DNA of 64,000 nt from Coenobita brevimanus (Eukaryota; Arthropoda; Malacostraca; Decapoda; Coenobitidae): positions 27,721 to 91,720 of the forward strand of contig JAVRFU010000137.1 of the NCBI GenBank assembly GCA_032717465.1, written 5' to 3'. The notes below the pieces were generated by a model. That model saw only the letters and a list, made by a program, of their open reading frames with translations. It ran no database searches and had not been told where the DNA came from. Below are positions 52,331 through 63,990 of this stretch, in pieces; the stretch's first letter is position 1, and each line of letters opens with the position of its first letter. The position numbers and the translations under genes are program-made.

Positions 52331-53224
52331 AACCCTTCCTCTCTAACTTCACTCCCCTCCACAGTTTCTCGTATTGAAATAGATAATTTTCTGACCTGAA
52401 GTTTCCTTGTCTTGCTTCACTCCTATCCAAAGGCCTCTCGTATTGAACTAGTAATCCTCTCATCTCAAGCCCTCTCCTACTTCTCTCGTCTCCAAAGTCT
52501 CTCATATTAAAGGCGATACACTTTCTTAGTATTCTGGTCCACCTTGGTCTCTTAAATTGGTCTCGGGTCCTCAAGGCACAATCAAAAGCTGTAGGTGTTT
52601 CGTCTGGGCAATAAAACGATTTCTTTGAGACTTCCCTTCCAGTTTATTGGCTGTAAAATCTACCGTTCTTGAGTTTTCGGTGATACAATACATTTTGTGT
52701 TCTGGCATGACATATAAGTTAATTGTGCATCTTTTTTTTTTCTTTTGAGAGAGAGAGTGGGTGAGTGAGTGTGTGCGTGCGTGCGTCCTTTACCGCAGCA
52801 TTTTGTTAGTAGAAAATGGAAAACTTTGACCAGTTCCCTTTCGCTACCTCAGTCCATGTAATAAGGTGCTGGAATTTCCTATCAGCAAAAGGCATGGTAT
52901 CACTTTTCTCTCATGTCATCTCAGTTTATATTTTTATTTTTATATTTTCCTTTTCCCTACTTTCATTTATTCTTTCCCCCATTTATATCCTCCACACTCC
53001 TACCTTCATTAATTCTTTTCCTCATTGTAATTTCCCTTATCAGGCAAATCACTTAGGATCCTCGCAAGCCTGTACTTAGAGCCGGTAGCATCAGTGGTTA
53101 TAATCATTCCAAGCAGGAAAATTGTACACTTGAAATACACAGCCTCTTCGACTTATGGTCCTCCTCATTATAAAGGGTGAGGCATAAGTCTGTAGGCATA
53201 TGGAAAGGACACATCTGAGGTTAT

Positions 53225-53227
<3 letters not shown>

Positions 53228-53280
<53 letters not shown>
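53228..53280. repeat. (TG)n microsatellite
   Basis: About 26 TG units within the duplication; the second copy has a longer array. Confidence 0.97.
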
Positions 53281-53282
<2 letters not shown>

Positions 53283-53399
53283 CTTTATCGTGTTCGTGTT
53301 CTTGAGGCAGTTCTGCTTCATCACCAAACTAGATAACAAAACTCTTCCACACACTCAAAAGACTCACCAGAAAGTTCAGTCCGTTCACGCCTCACAATT

Positions 53400-54148
53400 T
53401 CCACATAATAATAATGATAATAATAATCATCATCATCATTATCATCATCATCATCATCATGATCATCATCCAGACCTCCTTTACCACCCTACGGCAGGGT
53501 GAGAAGTAGCAACGTCCAGACAACCTAAGTTTGCCCAGTTCAATGGACCACGCTTCCATTCACTCATTAGTCAAGCCCCCGGAATCCTGGCTCCATCAGA
53601 TAAACCAAAAAAACTTTCACCACGTTCTGTAGCTTCTCATATACCTATCTGATACAGTCAATTAGAACGCTGTCACGTTAAAATGGGGTGCCAAATTCCT
53701 GGTTATGCACTTCTCACAACATTCATCCAGCCAGGCTCACCGACTTCCATACCTCTCATCCCAGCACACTCATCCACCATATCTCTCCACCTTCTCCTTG
53801 GCCTACCTCTCCTCCTCCCTCCTTCAAATTAGCTCAGATATACCTTTTCCACCACTCTATTGTTATCCATTCTCTCCACATGACCATACCATCTCAGTAC
53901 ACTCTCTTCGATTCTGGTGTCCACCGACTTCCTCACTCCACATCTTCCGCGAATCGTTATTTCGTATCCTATCCACTCTCTGTACTCCACATACATTCCT
54001 CAGCAGTCCCATCTCCACTGCTCTCACTCTTGACTTTTCATTTTCATGCCACACCATGCATCATCAGCATACAACAAATTTGAGATATTCCATCCATCAC
54101 CATTCATTACCAACGCCATCCTTGTCCCCATTACTCGTGTTTTCACTT

Positions 54149-54150
<2 letters not shown>
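53400..54150 (-). mobile_element. L-A-related LINE 3' half, minus strand, trinucleotide tail
   Basis: Minus strand: LLYADDA (motif C, about 54075), then after a deletion SRVRAVEMGLLRNVCGVQRV, DRIRN, LRWYGHVERMDNNRVVEKVY and RRGRPRRRWRDMV, a 3' UTR of about 250 bp, and a GAT/TAA trinucleotide tail (53403-53470 on the plus strand as ATAATAATG...ATCATC). It is a different subfamily from L-A, which has a TAGA tail. Confidence 0.7.

Positions 54151-54204
<54 letters not shown>
54150..54204. repeat. (CA)n microsatellite
   Basis: About 27 CA units between two LINE fragments of opposite orientation. Confidence 0.97.
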
Positions 54205-54206
<2 letters not shown>

Positions 54207-54269
54207 GTACAGGGAACCTCTACAAATGGTAAGAAGCAGACAAGAAACATTCAGATATTATGGATCTAC

Positions 54270-54420
54270 AGTAAGAAGTGTGAACGTCGGGGGTAGGGTT
54301 GCGAGAGGCAGACCGAAAAAGACCTGAGACGAGGTCATAGAGTGTGACCTCAGGGATAAGGGACTGAATAGGGAGGCTGCCAGAGATCAAGCAGCGTGGA
54401 GAGCCATCATGTGACTAAGA
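54270..54420 (+). mobile_element. RTE-like LINE C-terminal scrap
   Basis: Encodes GGRVARGRPKKT, stop, then VIECDLRDKGLNREAARDQA and AWRAIM, the C-terminus of a common invertebrate RTE-like ORF. Plus strand, no tail identified. Confidence 0.65.
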
Positions 54421-55252
54421 CCGACGCATGAAGCTTATTGGAGCTTTTATAAAAGATACGATACGATCACAGTACAAAGCAACTGATTAAGCAGCCAATA
54501 ACTTAGTGTAGAATCCGAATGCAGTATAGATATCGCTGGGAAATAAGCCAGGAAAGATGTGATAAACTATAGATTAGGTGGAAGGTATGGAAATCACAGT
54601 CCACTGAGTGTCCACATATAGAGCCACATGGAAATTTATATTAGACCACCGCCATTAAGAAATAAAGGTACCTTTTAACATGAGGCAACGTAAGAACAAG
54701 AGAGAGAGAGAGAGAGAAAATAAAAACGAAACGACAATGGACGGTATAAAGATTAGTCGAAGTTACATAAGGCTCCCCTACATTATGTGGGAATTTTCTT
54801 TATTGCAAGCCCCGCCCCCAATGCGGCGTCAACCTGTCTGCCTCAACCCATTTAAAACCCCCATGCCCAGTCAGCGACCCTCAGTGTCGCTCTTGGTGTG
54901 GTGGGGTATATACCTGCTTCGCTTAGCTCATGGCGCCAAGCCGTCTACCTCTACTTTCACGGCTCGCCGCCATACCAACGGTTACCGCCTTAGTTACCCC
55001 AATGGTAGGTGGTAGTGTTGACGTGTGTCGCCCAGCTCCGCGGTGCCGCGCTGTCTGGTTATCCACAGCGTACTAATGCACACCAGTCTCGCACTGACAA
55101 AGGAGGAAGTGAAGGAGCGTTGTGGTGTGGATATGGATGTGACAGAAAGCGTTAGGAGAAATACACAGTTGGGGTGTGAGCTAGAGGGGAGGGCATTGAA
55201 GTGGGAGGGGTTAGGGCACCACTGCTTACCAGATGGAAGCGTCGGTGTAGTG
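54421..55252. other. unassigned, with one L-A scrap
   Basis: 55097-55172 resembles L-A thumb codons (LTKEEVKERCGVDMDVTESV); the rest, including a GC-rich part at 54810-55080, is not recognised. Confidence 0.45.
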
Positions 55253-57009
55253 TTAAATGGCCGCCTTGGTTTGAGTTACCCTAAAAACAGATCACGAGAC
55301 AAAAACGCTTTCACTGAGCGACCGTGGATCTCCAGCTGAAAGTATATTGATGGTTAAATAGTAGTGATATGTACGTTGGTCTGCTGTAACATCACATATT
55401 AGTTCTGTAGTGTGTTTTTATGAGCAAAGTGCAAACACCAGTAGATTACATGACCTCCCCCTCTTTCCTTGCGCGTGCACCCCCCTCCCCTACACACATC
55501 TACACGCAAGCTAATCAGTTTCCACATCTTAAAGTTGTACAAACCTACCTACGTGCAAGATATACAAGGAAAGTTATTACGAAAATGGTTATGGTCATCA
55601 TCTTGCTCGTTCATTGGCGAGTTTCCTTAATTGGCCTCTGTGTGTGTGGTTTATGGCTTCTCTCTAGACTTGAAGGACTTGTATCTCAGTACTTGAAGCT
55701 TATTGATTCCTTGTTTTTTATACTGTGATAATTATAGGTCTTTCACAATAACCTGGCCCATTATTTTCGTCCTTCATACATATATCTCCTGGTTCATTTT
55801 CTCGTCCTTCATACATACATCTGCCACCCATTTCTGTATTACCTTCACCTTCACTTGGTAGATTTTTGTCCTGTATACCTACTTGGACCATCCATTTCTA
55901 CTGTACACTCACTTTAAGCTGGTCCAAATTTACGTCTTCCATACAAACTTCACTTATCAATCATTCAGTCAGTCAGACAAGCGATCTAACTGTCTACCTG
56001 TCTGTCACCAGATGCCTTAATCCCGTCAGGGGTGACCACAAATGAATCACCTCCATGTCACCCTTTCCTCCTCCATATGGCGACCTTCTCTGCAACTCAC
56101 GCCCCCTTTTCTCACCTCAACCCTTCCTCTCTAACTTCACTCCCCTCCACAGTTTCTCGTATTGAAATAGATAATTTTCTGACCTGAAGTTTCCTTGTCT
56201 TGCTTCACTCCTATCCAAAGGCCTCTCGTATTGAACTAGTAATCCTCTCATCTCAAGCCCTCTCCTACTTCTCTCGTCTCCAAAGTCTCTCATATTAAAG
56301 GCGATACACTTTCTTAGTATTCTGGTCCACCTCGGTCTCTTCAATTGGTCTCGGGTCCTCAAGGCACAATCAAAAGCTGTAGGTGTTTCGTCTGGGCAAT
56401 AAAACGATTTCTTTGAGACTTCCCTTCCAGTTTATTGGCTGTAAAATCTACCGTTCTTGAGTTTTCGGTGATACAATACATTTTGTGTTCTGGCATGACA
56501 TATAAGTTAATTGTGCATCTTTTTTTTTTTTTCTTTTGAGAGAGAGAGAGTGGGTGAGTGAGTGTGTGCGTCCTTTACCGCAGCATTTTGTAAGTAGAAA
56601 ATGGAAAACTTTGACCAGTTCCCTTTCGCTACCTCAGTCCATGTAATAAGGTGCTGGAATTTCCTATCAGCAAAAGGCATGGTATCACTTTTCTCTCATG
56701 TCATCTCAGTTTATATTTTTATTTTTATATTTTCCTTTTCCCTACTTTCATTTATTGTTTTCCCAATTTATATCCTCCACACTCCTACCTTCATTAATTC
56801 TTTTCCTCATTGTAATTTCCCTTATCAGGCAAATCACTTAGGATCCTCGCAAGCCTGTACTTAGAGCCGGTAGCATCAGTGGTTATAATCATTCCAAGCA
56901 GGAAAATTGTACACTTGAAATACACAGCCTCTTCGACTTATGGTCCTCCTCATTATAAAGGGTGAGGCATAAGTCTGTAGGCATATGGAAAGGACACATC
57001 TGAGGTTAT

Positions 57010-57083
<74 letters not shown>

Positions 57084-57133
57084 CGTTATCGTGTTCGTGT
57101 TCTTGAGGCAGTTCTGCTTCATCACCAAACTAG
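55253..57133 (+). repeat. 1.87-kb direct duplication, copy 2
   Basis: Second copy of 51467-53332. The flanks differ completely on both sides (upstream GGTGTAGTG versus AGGATTCTC; downstream CTCCCGTAAC versus ATAACAAAAC), which fixes the boundaries. It contains a longer (TG)n at 57013-57081. Confidence 0.9.
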
Positions 57134-58329
<1,196 letters not shown>

Positions 58330-58330
<1 letters not shown>

Positions 58331-58500
58331 TGCAGAAGTCTCACCTCGAAGCCTCCTTCCCCTCGTTCACAAGTCTCAAAAGCCTCCTTGAGCACCTACA
58401 GCAGTATTTTTCCCCTCCTGCAAAAGTCTCAAAAGCTTCCTTGAGCACCTACAAGTCTCATTCAGTGGCCTACTCCTCCTCCAGAAGTCTCAAAAACCTG
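58330..58500. repeat. minisatellite abutting retroviral gag
   Basis: Degenerate tandem units around AAGTCTCAAAAGCCTCC followed by TTGAGCACCTAC, three to four copies, ending where gag codons begin. Confidence 0.7.
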
Positions 58501-59448
58501 GCCTCTCGAGAGTGGATTAGGCGCGCGACAGGTACGTGCTCGATGGCCCGCCTCACCGCACCTATTACAGTTGGTTGGGGCATCCTCCGTGGATTTTCCA
58601 GTGCCTGTTTTTTCTTTTGGAACCTTGGCCTCTTTTGACTCTACACTTATATGTGCAACTACATCCCTTCTCTTTTCTTTTGCTACATTTACATCTGCCA
58701 ACGACGAGTGACTTCGTTGTGCCCACTCAATGCCTTTACTCACAACTTTATCAAGGGCATCGACAGAGCCTGTAAACTCTTGCTGGTCAAATGTTGCTCT
58801 ATACTGGGCAGGGAATACGTCGAGAAAGTTGTCCAAAGCATGGTACAAGGAACAGTCATAGTACCGAGGCTGCAGAGTTCCAATGCGTTTAGCTATACTA
58901 GTCAATCGCAGCCAGTATTCAACCAACCGTTCGCCAGGATTACGACGCGCATGTTTTAACGCATGAAATGTAGGTTGGAGAGTTTGTTCTGGGGACAGCA
59001 GCGTTGTGAGAATAGATTTAAACCGGTCCCAATCATCATTGACCCTGATAATAAGGTCCTCAATGCTGTCATGTACCCCACCTAGAGTGTACTCCCGGAC
59101 CACATCAAAGCGACCGGCAATAGTCCACCTAGGTCCCGTAGTATTACTCTCTATGTCCTGAAGCCATTTGCTAAGGTCTGTTTCTAAGATGACACCAGGA
59201 TATTCAGGTAATGTGGCAGTTCTACTTGCAGCAAAGCTCTTTAACCCTTTAGCGCGGTAGACAGCATCGTTAGCATTATCGGCAATAGCCTGCGATAGTT
59301 GGTCGGACAGGGTAGCGATCCCTGCTGCAGCTGCAGCATCAGCCATTTCGAACAGTACTTCGTCTGAGTCTGTGTCTGAATCAAAGTAATGAGCAAAGGA
59401 AATTTCGTCTGAACCACAGTAAGAACTAGAGTCGCTACTGAATTCCAT
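58462..59448 (-). CDS. retroviral gag
   Basis: Starts MEFSSDSSSYCGSDEIS, with an acidic N-terminus, then an alpha-helical capsid-like region (LSKWLQDIESNTTGPRW, DDWDRFKSILTTLLSPEQTL, GERLVEYWLRLTSIAKRIG), and one CCHC knuckle, CNRCGEAGHRARTC, about 290 residues in. The last residues are probably derived from the adjoining minisatellite. It assembles the retroviral particle and packages RNA. It lies about 80 bp after the 5' LTR. Pro-pol sequence is missing here and reappears only at 47.5 kb. Confidence 0.8.
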   Translation of the reverse strand: MEFSSDSSSYCGSDEISFAHYFDSDTDSDEVLFEMADAAAAAGIATLSDQLSQAIADNANDAVYRAKGLKSFAASRTATLPEYPGVILETDLSKWLQDIESNTTGPRWTIAGRFDVVREYTLGGVHDSIEDLIIRVNDDWDRFKSILTTLLSPEQTLQPTFHALKHARRNPGERLVEYWLRLTSIAKRIGTLQPRYYDCSLYHALDNFLDVFPAQYRATFDQQEFTGSVDALDKVVSKGIEWAQRSHSSLADVNVAKEKRRDVVAHISVESKEAKVPKEKTGTGKSTEDAPTNCNRCGEAGHRARTCRAPNPLSRGQVFETSGGGVGH

Positions 59449-59512
59449 ACACGAGTGTAAGAACCTAGGTGTGGAACCGCTTAACTCAAGAGTTTAATTA
59501 AGCCTTAAATAT

Positions 59513-59530
59513 CCCATTAAGCTGCCACCA
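59513..59530 (-). promoter_or_regulatory. candidate primer-binding site
   Basis: TGGTGGCAGCTTAATGGG on the minus strand, one base inside the 5' LTR end, begins with the obligatory TGG complementary to tRNA CCA. The priming tRNA was not identified. Confidence 0.55.
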
Positions 59531-59531
59531 T

Positions 59532-59969
59532 TGTCGTGTCCTCCACTCTCTACTTACCCTTGGTATGTTTCGTACTCAGTCTCGCCAAGTACGGTGAATG
59601 GCCGCCACTAATGAGTATTGGTAGCGTGTGACAGTAGCAGCGGAGAGTGTGGAGACAAGCCCAGAAGGGACCTGTAACCTCGTAGGTTAGGGCAACAAGA
59701 TATTAAATACCCCTTTCTGCCCCAGACTCCCTCCTTGACTTCCCAAAAATTAACAGTTCCACACTAAGGTTACAAAACACAGAAACAATTTTTACTTTAA
59801 TTTTTAACAATCTGCTACAAAGTATTTACACTACTTCAGAACAAATTACACAGTTATAACATTAACTTATTATCCCGAGTCTCATCTCGACACAAGGGAA
59901 ATTTCAATCACTTATTTACGACTTGACAGCAAGTAAGTACTTGACTTGATAGCCATATAAGGCTTCAGT
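59532..59969 (-). repeat. 5' LTR of the retrovirus, U3-lacking
   Basis: 438 bp matching 40402-40839 with two mismatches. From 59970 the sequence changes to a CTGT/CT/AC microsatellite instead of the expected U3 with TATA box. Confidence 0.9.
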
Positions 59970-59992
59970 GGTACCATCTGTCTGTCTGTCTC

Positions 59993-60072
<80 letters not shown>

Positions 60073-60164
60073 GATGCAACGGCATACATCAAAGGAAAGC
60101 CTGTATCTCAGTCGTATACGTATGCAAGATCATGATATTATTTTTCATACAACAATATACTCAC
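59970..60164. other. microsatellites (CTGT)n(CT)n(AC)n and putative intron
   Basis: Array at 59977-60071, then about 90 bp that would be intron 1 of the MADF gene (next entry) on the minus strand. Confidence 0.6.
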
Positions 60165-60303
60165 CATCTTTAAATTGTAGAGTGCATGCAATCACAGCCC
60201 ATATCTTGTCTTTACAAGATCCCTTCATGTACTCAGGATGAGTAATGTCATACAGCACTCTTTGTTGGCGGACAGCCTCTATAAGTTCCTCGGAGGACGA
60301 CAT
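60165..60303 (-). CDS. MADF-domain protein, first coding exon
   Basis: ATG at 60303 reads MSSSEELIEAVRQQRVLYDI, then HPEYMKGSCKDKIWAVIACT and LQFKDG, followed by a consensus donor G|GTGAGT. The pattern (LIxAVxxxxxLYDxxHxxY...K...WxxIAxxL) is the N-terminal half of the MADF (Adf-1-type, SANT-like) DNA-binding domain. MADF proteins are common host transcription regulators and also accompany PIF/Harbinger transposons, so either origin is possible. The second exon is not visible; the intron runs into a microsatellite and the retroviral LTR. Confidence 0.65.
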
Positions 60304-60511
60304 CGTGAGTACTGTCAAAATGAATTGCTGTGCTGCACGTGTGCAGGAAACTGCGTTTCAAAGACTACGTGGCGCAGGCTGACACAGGTCTGCACCTAAG
60401 CTGTGCTGCCCTGTGTGCCCACGTGCGCGCTTACATTTAAAATAGTGAGATGCAGTTTTCTGCCCTGCTCTGTGCTGCGTTGCCTGTGTCACCTGCGTCT
60501 CAATGTGCGCC
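60304..60511. other. putative upstream region of the MADF exon
   Basis: No ORF of note; it would hold the 5' UTR and promoter of the MADF gene on the minus strand. No TATA box is obvious. Confidence 0.4.
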
Positions 60512-60777
60512 CAGCTACGTCGTAGCGTTCTATATGCTGCTTTCAGGTACTTCTGGCGTTCGCGACCCATTCTCCTATCGTCCCTCGCTCCATATTCGTC
60601 TGCCCCACATTCGTCTTCTTCCCTACTCCTCCTTTCTCCGCCTTCCTCCTCTCCCCCTCTACTCCCACTTGACCCAGGCCTCGGTCTGAAGGGGCCGTGT
60701 GAGTAAGAGGTGGAGATGACGTCAGGAGCAGCGGTATCTGGGTGGGGGGCAAGTACCTGATCGTTGCAAGCCCGACA
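60512..60777 (-). mobile_element. stray retroviral env-tail fragment
   Basis: About 265 bp at roughly 96% identity to 41608-41871 (the env cytoplasmic-tail region), same orientation. Both borders are abrupt and no LTR adjoins it. Confidence 0.85.
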
Positions 60778-60806
60778 TACGGCCTAATAAAGTTTACGAG
60801 GGTAAG

Positions 60807-61400
60807 GTGACCCAAGGCTCCGGCCTTAGTACACCCCAGAGAGAGAGTTGCCCCAGTGCATCCCTCTCCTGCTGTTCTCCCCTACAGGAGCAACACCGCG
60901 CCGACAGTCTCTATATGTGGCGGGGAAGGAGCGGCCTTGTACGCCCTTCAGTTGCGTCTGGTCGGAAAGATCAGCTCCCGGCTACGGCCAGAGTAAAGAG
61001 CTCCTGCTATCGTACGTGTAGCTTTTCCCTACTACGGGAGCAACACCGCGCCAACGGTCTCTATACGTGGCGGGGAAGGAGCGGTCTTGTACGCCCTTCA
61101 GTTGCTCTCTGTAAGACGGGTAGGCATCCAGCTCCGGCCGTGGCACGTACCAGGGTAGAGAAGCCCCTGAAGGTAGCCTCAGTACGTACTGGAGAGAGTG
61201 TGGCCTCTGTGCCCCTCACTCCAGCTTGTCCCCTACTACGGGAGCAACACCACGCCGACGTTCTCTATACTTGGCGGGGAAGGAGCGGCCTTGTACACCC
61301 GAAAGCACTAATCTCTCCCCCCTTGGTAGCCGGAGCCGCGGCCAATGAGCCACCAGGCGATCGAACATCCCACATCCACAGCCCCTCCCCAACTCAGTGA
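60807..61400 (+). repeat. three-unit tandem repeat with open frame
   Basis: One open frame with three similar units starting near 60891, 61039 and 61241: EQHRADSLYMWRGRSGLVRP, EQHRANGLYTWRGRSGLVRP and EQHHADVLYTWRGRSGLVHP. The first two are followed by SVA, with unlike spacers between units. Periods are about 148 and 202 bp. No protein family is recognised. It may be a minisatellite in which the frame stays open by chance, or a small repeat protein; GC content is higher than in the neighbours. Confidence 0.6.
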
Positions 61401-61774
61401 AAGCTTTGTTGGAAAGATGTGGAACGGCTAAAGCTGGTGATGTTACAGTGTGTCATGATCGTTTTTACTGACAATTAGAACCAGTCGGGGTAAGTATATA
61501 AAGGCATTTAATGTGTAATACTGCGCTATTATCCACAGCATATGAGAAAGGCACGAAAATGTAGTATGTGTTACTGTCTATATACTTATGTCCTCCATAA
61601 TAATGTAACAAGTAAGTATAGAATAGTGAACAGCATCTGTTGAAAGATATGATGTCTTTTCTCATACGTTCTCGCTCCAACCTCCTCTATACATTCTCAC
61701 TGCCAACTCCACCACCCTTCTTTCTGGGTTGTTGTCTCCACCAAATGCCTGTCACACCCTATCATCCCCCAGTC
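61401..61774. other. unassigned AT-rich DNA
   Basis: No ORF, repeat or exon signature was recognised. Confidence 0.4.
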
Positions 61775-62205
61775 CCACCCATTGTTAACCAGCATAGAGA
61801 TAATGATGAAATGATCCGTCAGGTATTGATCATATATTATCATACACCTCTGTATGAAGCAGCAGCAAATAAATAACATACAATTCTCCGGTATACCTGC
61901 CAACCGTTTCTTTATGTTGTAAGCTGTTACGTGACATACGCACTTCAAGTTGGACCTTGTGTAACAAGGACATAAATTTGTTTATCGTTAATACAGGTTG
62001 TGTGGTTTTGGACGTCCATTTATTCATAATTATGAGCGTGGCAATTTAAACCTTACGTTATCAACACGTAAGGTTTATGTTCCTGTCATTATTGGATGAA
62101 CGAAACGACTCTGGGATCGGCTTTGACGAACCACAAACTCACTGTTTTAACGAATGTATTCCGACCTCTTGTCACAACAGTGACACAGTGACACAATATC
62201 ATTGA
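61775..62205 (+). repeat. long inverted repeat, left arm
   Basis: Pairs with 63525-63990: for example ACAGGTTGTGTGGTTTTG (61993-62010) against the reverse complement of 63736-63753. About 75-80% identical by eye with small indels along the whole arm. The right arm reaches the window end, so the true length is unknown. Confidence 0.8.
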
Positions 62206-63509
62206 TAGGGTTAGGCATATGACAGAGGAGCTAGTTGGAGAAGAACAAGGGGGATTTAGGAAGGGAAAAGGGTGTGTAGATCAGATATTTGTTCTAAGAT
62301 GTTTAGTGGAGAAGTATCTAGAGAAGGGAAGGAAAGTGTACGCTGCCTTCATGGACTTGGAGAAAACATGACAGAATAGATAGGAAAGGTATGTGGAAGG
62401 TATTAAGAATATATGAAGTGGAGGGGAAATTGTTGAGTGCTGTGAAGAGTATGTACGAGGGAGCTAGGGCTACGGTGCGAGTGGATGGTGAGCTGAGTGA
62501 GTTCTTTGATCTCAATGTGGGACTGAAACAGGGGTGTGTAATGTCTCCATGGCTGTTTAATATATATATGGATGGGGTCGTAAAAGGAGGTACAAGGTAG
62601 GGCAGTGGATGTGGGGGTGGCCCTAATGAATGAGGGTGAGATTTGGAAGCTTCCGGTGTTGCTGTTTGCTGATGATACAGTATTGTTGAGTGAAGATGAA
62701 TGGGAGTTGCAAGGTTTGGTGAATGAATTTGGGACAGTGTGTAGGAGGAGGGAAGCTGAAAGTTAATGTAAACAAAAGTAAAGTGTATGGTGTTTGAGAG
62801 GAATGAAGTCACAGAGTGTGCAGTGAGGTTGGATGGTGAAGGGATATGGATGGAAGTGTAGGAGGTTGCATTCAGAGTACTTAGGTGATGTGATGAGTAA
62901 GGATGGAACTTTGGGGGATGAAGTACGTTGAAAAGGAGTACAGCAGGGAAGGAAGGTTGTTGGCACACTGAAAGCAGTGATGAGAAATAGGGAGGGGTGA
63001 GTATGGAAGATTAAGAAGTCCCTGCATGATAGGTATTGTGATCCCTACCCTGACATGGAAGCGGAGGCGTGGACCTTGCAAAGAGGGGAACAAGTCAAGG
63101 AAGTGAGGAAGCAGTGGAAATGAGTTACTTGAGAGGAGGAGCATGTGGAGTGACATGGAGGGACAGGTTTGACGAATGAAGAGAAGTGAAGGAACGTTGT
63201 GGGGTAGATGTGGATGTGGTTTGAAAAGATTAGGAAAATACACTGAAGGTTGGTTTTTGGACATGTGGAGAGAATGGAAGAATGAAAGACTGACTAAGAG
63301 GGTGTATGTAGGTGAGGGTGGAAGGGAGAGGGAGAAGGGAGGGGTAGACCGAGGATGAGGTGGAGGGATGGAGTTGAGAGGTATATGAGGGAGGGGGTGA
63401 GTTGGGGGAGGAGGGGAGTCAAATGGTGGGTGACAGAGTGACTTGGAGGCGTTTTGTCTGCGGCCACCCTTTGCGGGATTAGGGCGTCGGGCTATAGATA
63501 GATAGATAT
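62206..63509 (+). mobile_element. L-A3: RTE-like LINE, 5'-truncated, GATA tail, many small indels
   Basis: Corresponds to 34437-35515 plus the true 3' end. Reads GEEQGGFRKGKGCVDQIFVL, NVGLKQGCVMSPWLFNIYMD, the motif-C block LLFADDTVLL and the C-terminal VTWRRFVCGHPLRD, stop, then 'GGGATTAGGGCGTCGGGCTATAGATAGATAGATA'. Single-base insertions and losses occur every 50-100 bp, many in homopolymers, so no long frame survives. It sits in the middle of an inverted repeat. Confidence 0.85.
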
Positions 63510-63524
63510 GACGCTGAATCAATG

Positions 63525-63990
63525 GGTCAGTCGTATATATAGCAATGACATTGTATCACTGTTGTGTCAAGAGAGTTGTATATTTCGTTAAAGGCTGAAA
63601 GAACTTATGATTCGTCGGAGCAGATCCCTGAGTTCACGTTTCCTTCATCCAGTAATGAGAGAAACTTATAACCCTTACGGGATTATACTGTAAAGGCTTA
63701 AACTGGTACGTTCGTATGAGTTAATGGACGTTCAAAACCACACAACCTGTATTAACAATAAACAAACGTATGTCCTTGCAACACAAGTTCCAATTTGCAG
63801 TGCGTTTGTCATGCGACAGCTTTCAACAGGATGAAATAGCTGGCAGGTATCACCGGAGTATTGTATGTTATTGATTTGTTGGTGCTTAGTACAAAGCTGT
63901 ATGATAATATCAATATGACCAATAACTGATTGATCATTTTATGATTATCTTTGTTAATGCCTGGTTAAAAATGTCGGTGGAAGTGGGCTG
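63525..63990 (-). repeat. long inverted repeat, right arm
   Basis: Partner of 61775-62205. The outermost bases still resemble the left arm (CCACTTCCACCGACATTTTTAACC versus CAGTCCCACCCATTGTTAACC), so the repeat may continue past the window end. Confidence 0.75.

Larger units (their letters stand above)
51467..53332 (+). repeat. 1.87-kb direct duplication, copy 1
   Basis: Near-identical to 55253-57133, from TTAAATGGCCGCCTTGG to CATCACCAAACTAG, differing mainly in microsatellite length and scattered substitutions. Inside, an L-A 3' end lies on the minus strand (52200-52330; GGTGACATGGAGGTGATTCA). No gene is recognised. Confidence 0.9.

Noticed and set aside
54880..55080. GC-rich stretch as a tRNA or snRNA gene
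   Set aside because: No cloverleaf, anticodon arm or B-box could be formed by eye.
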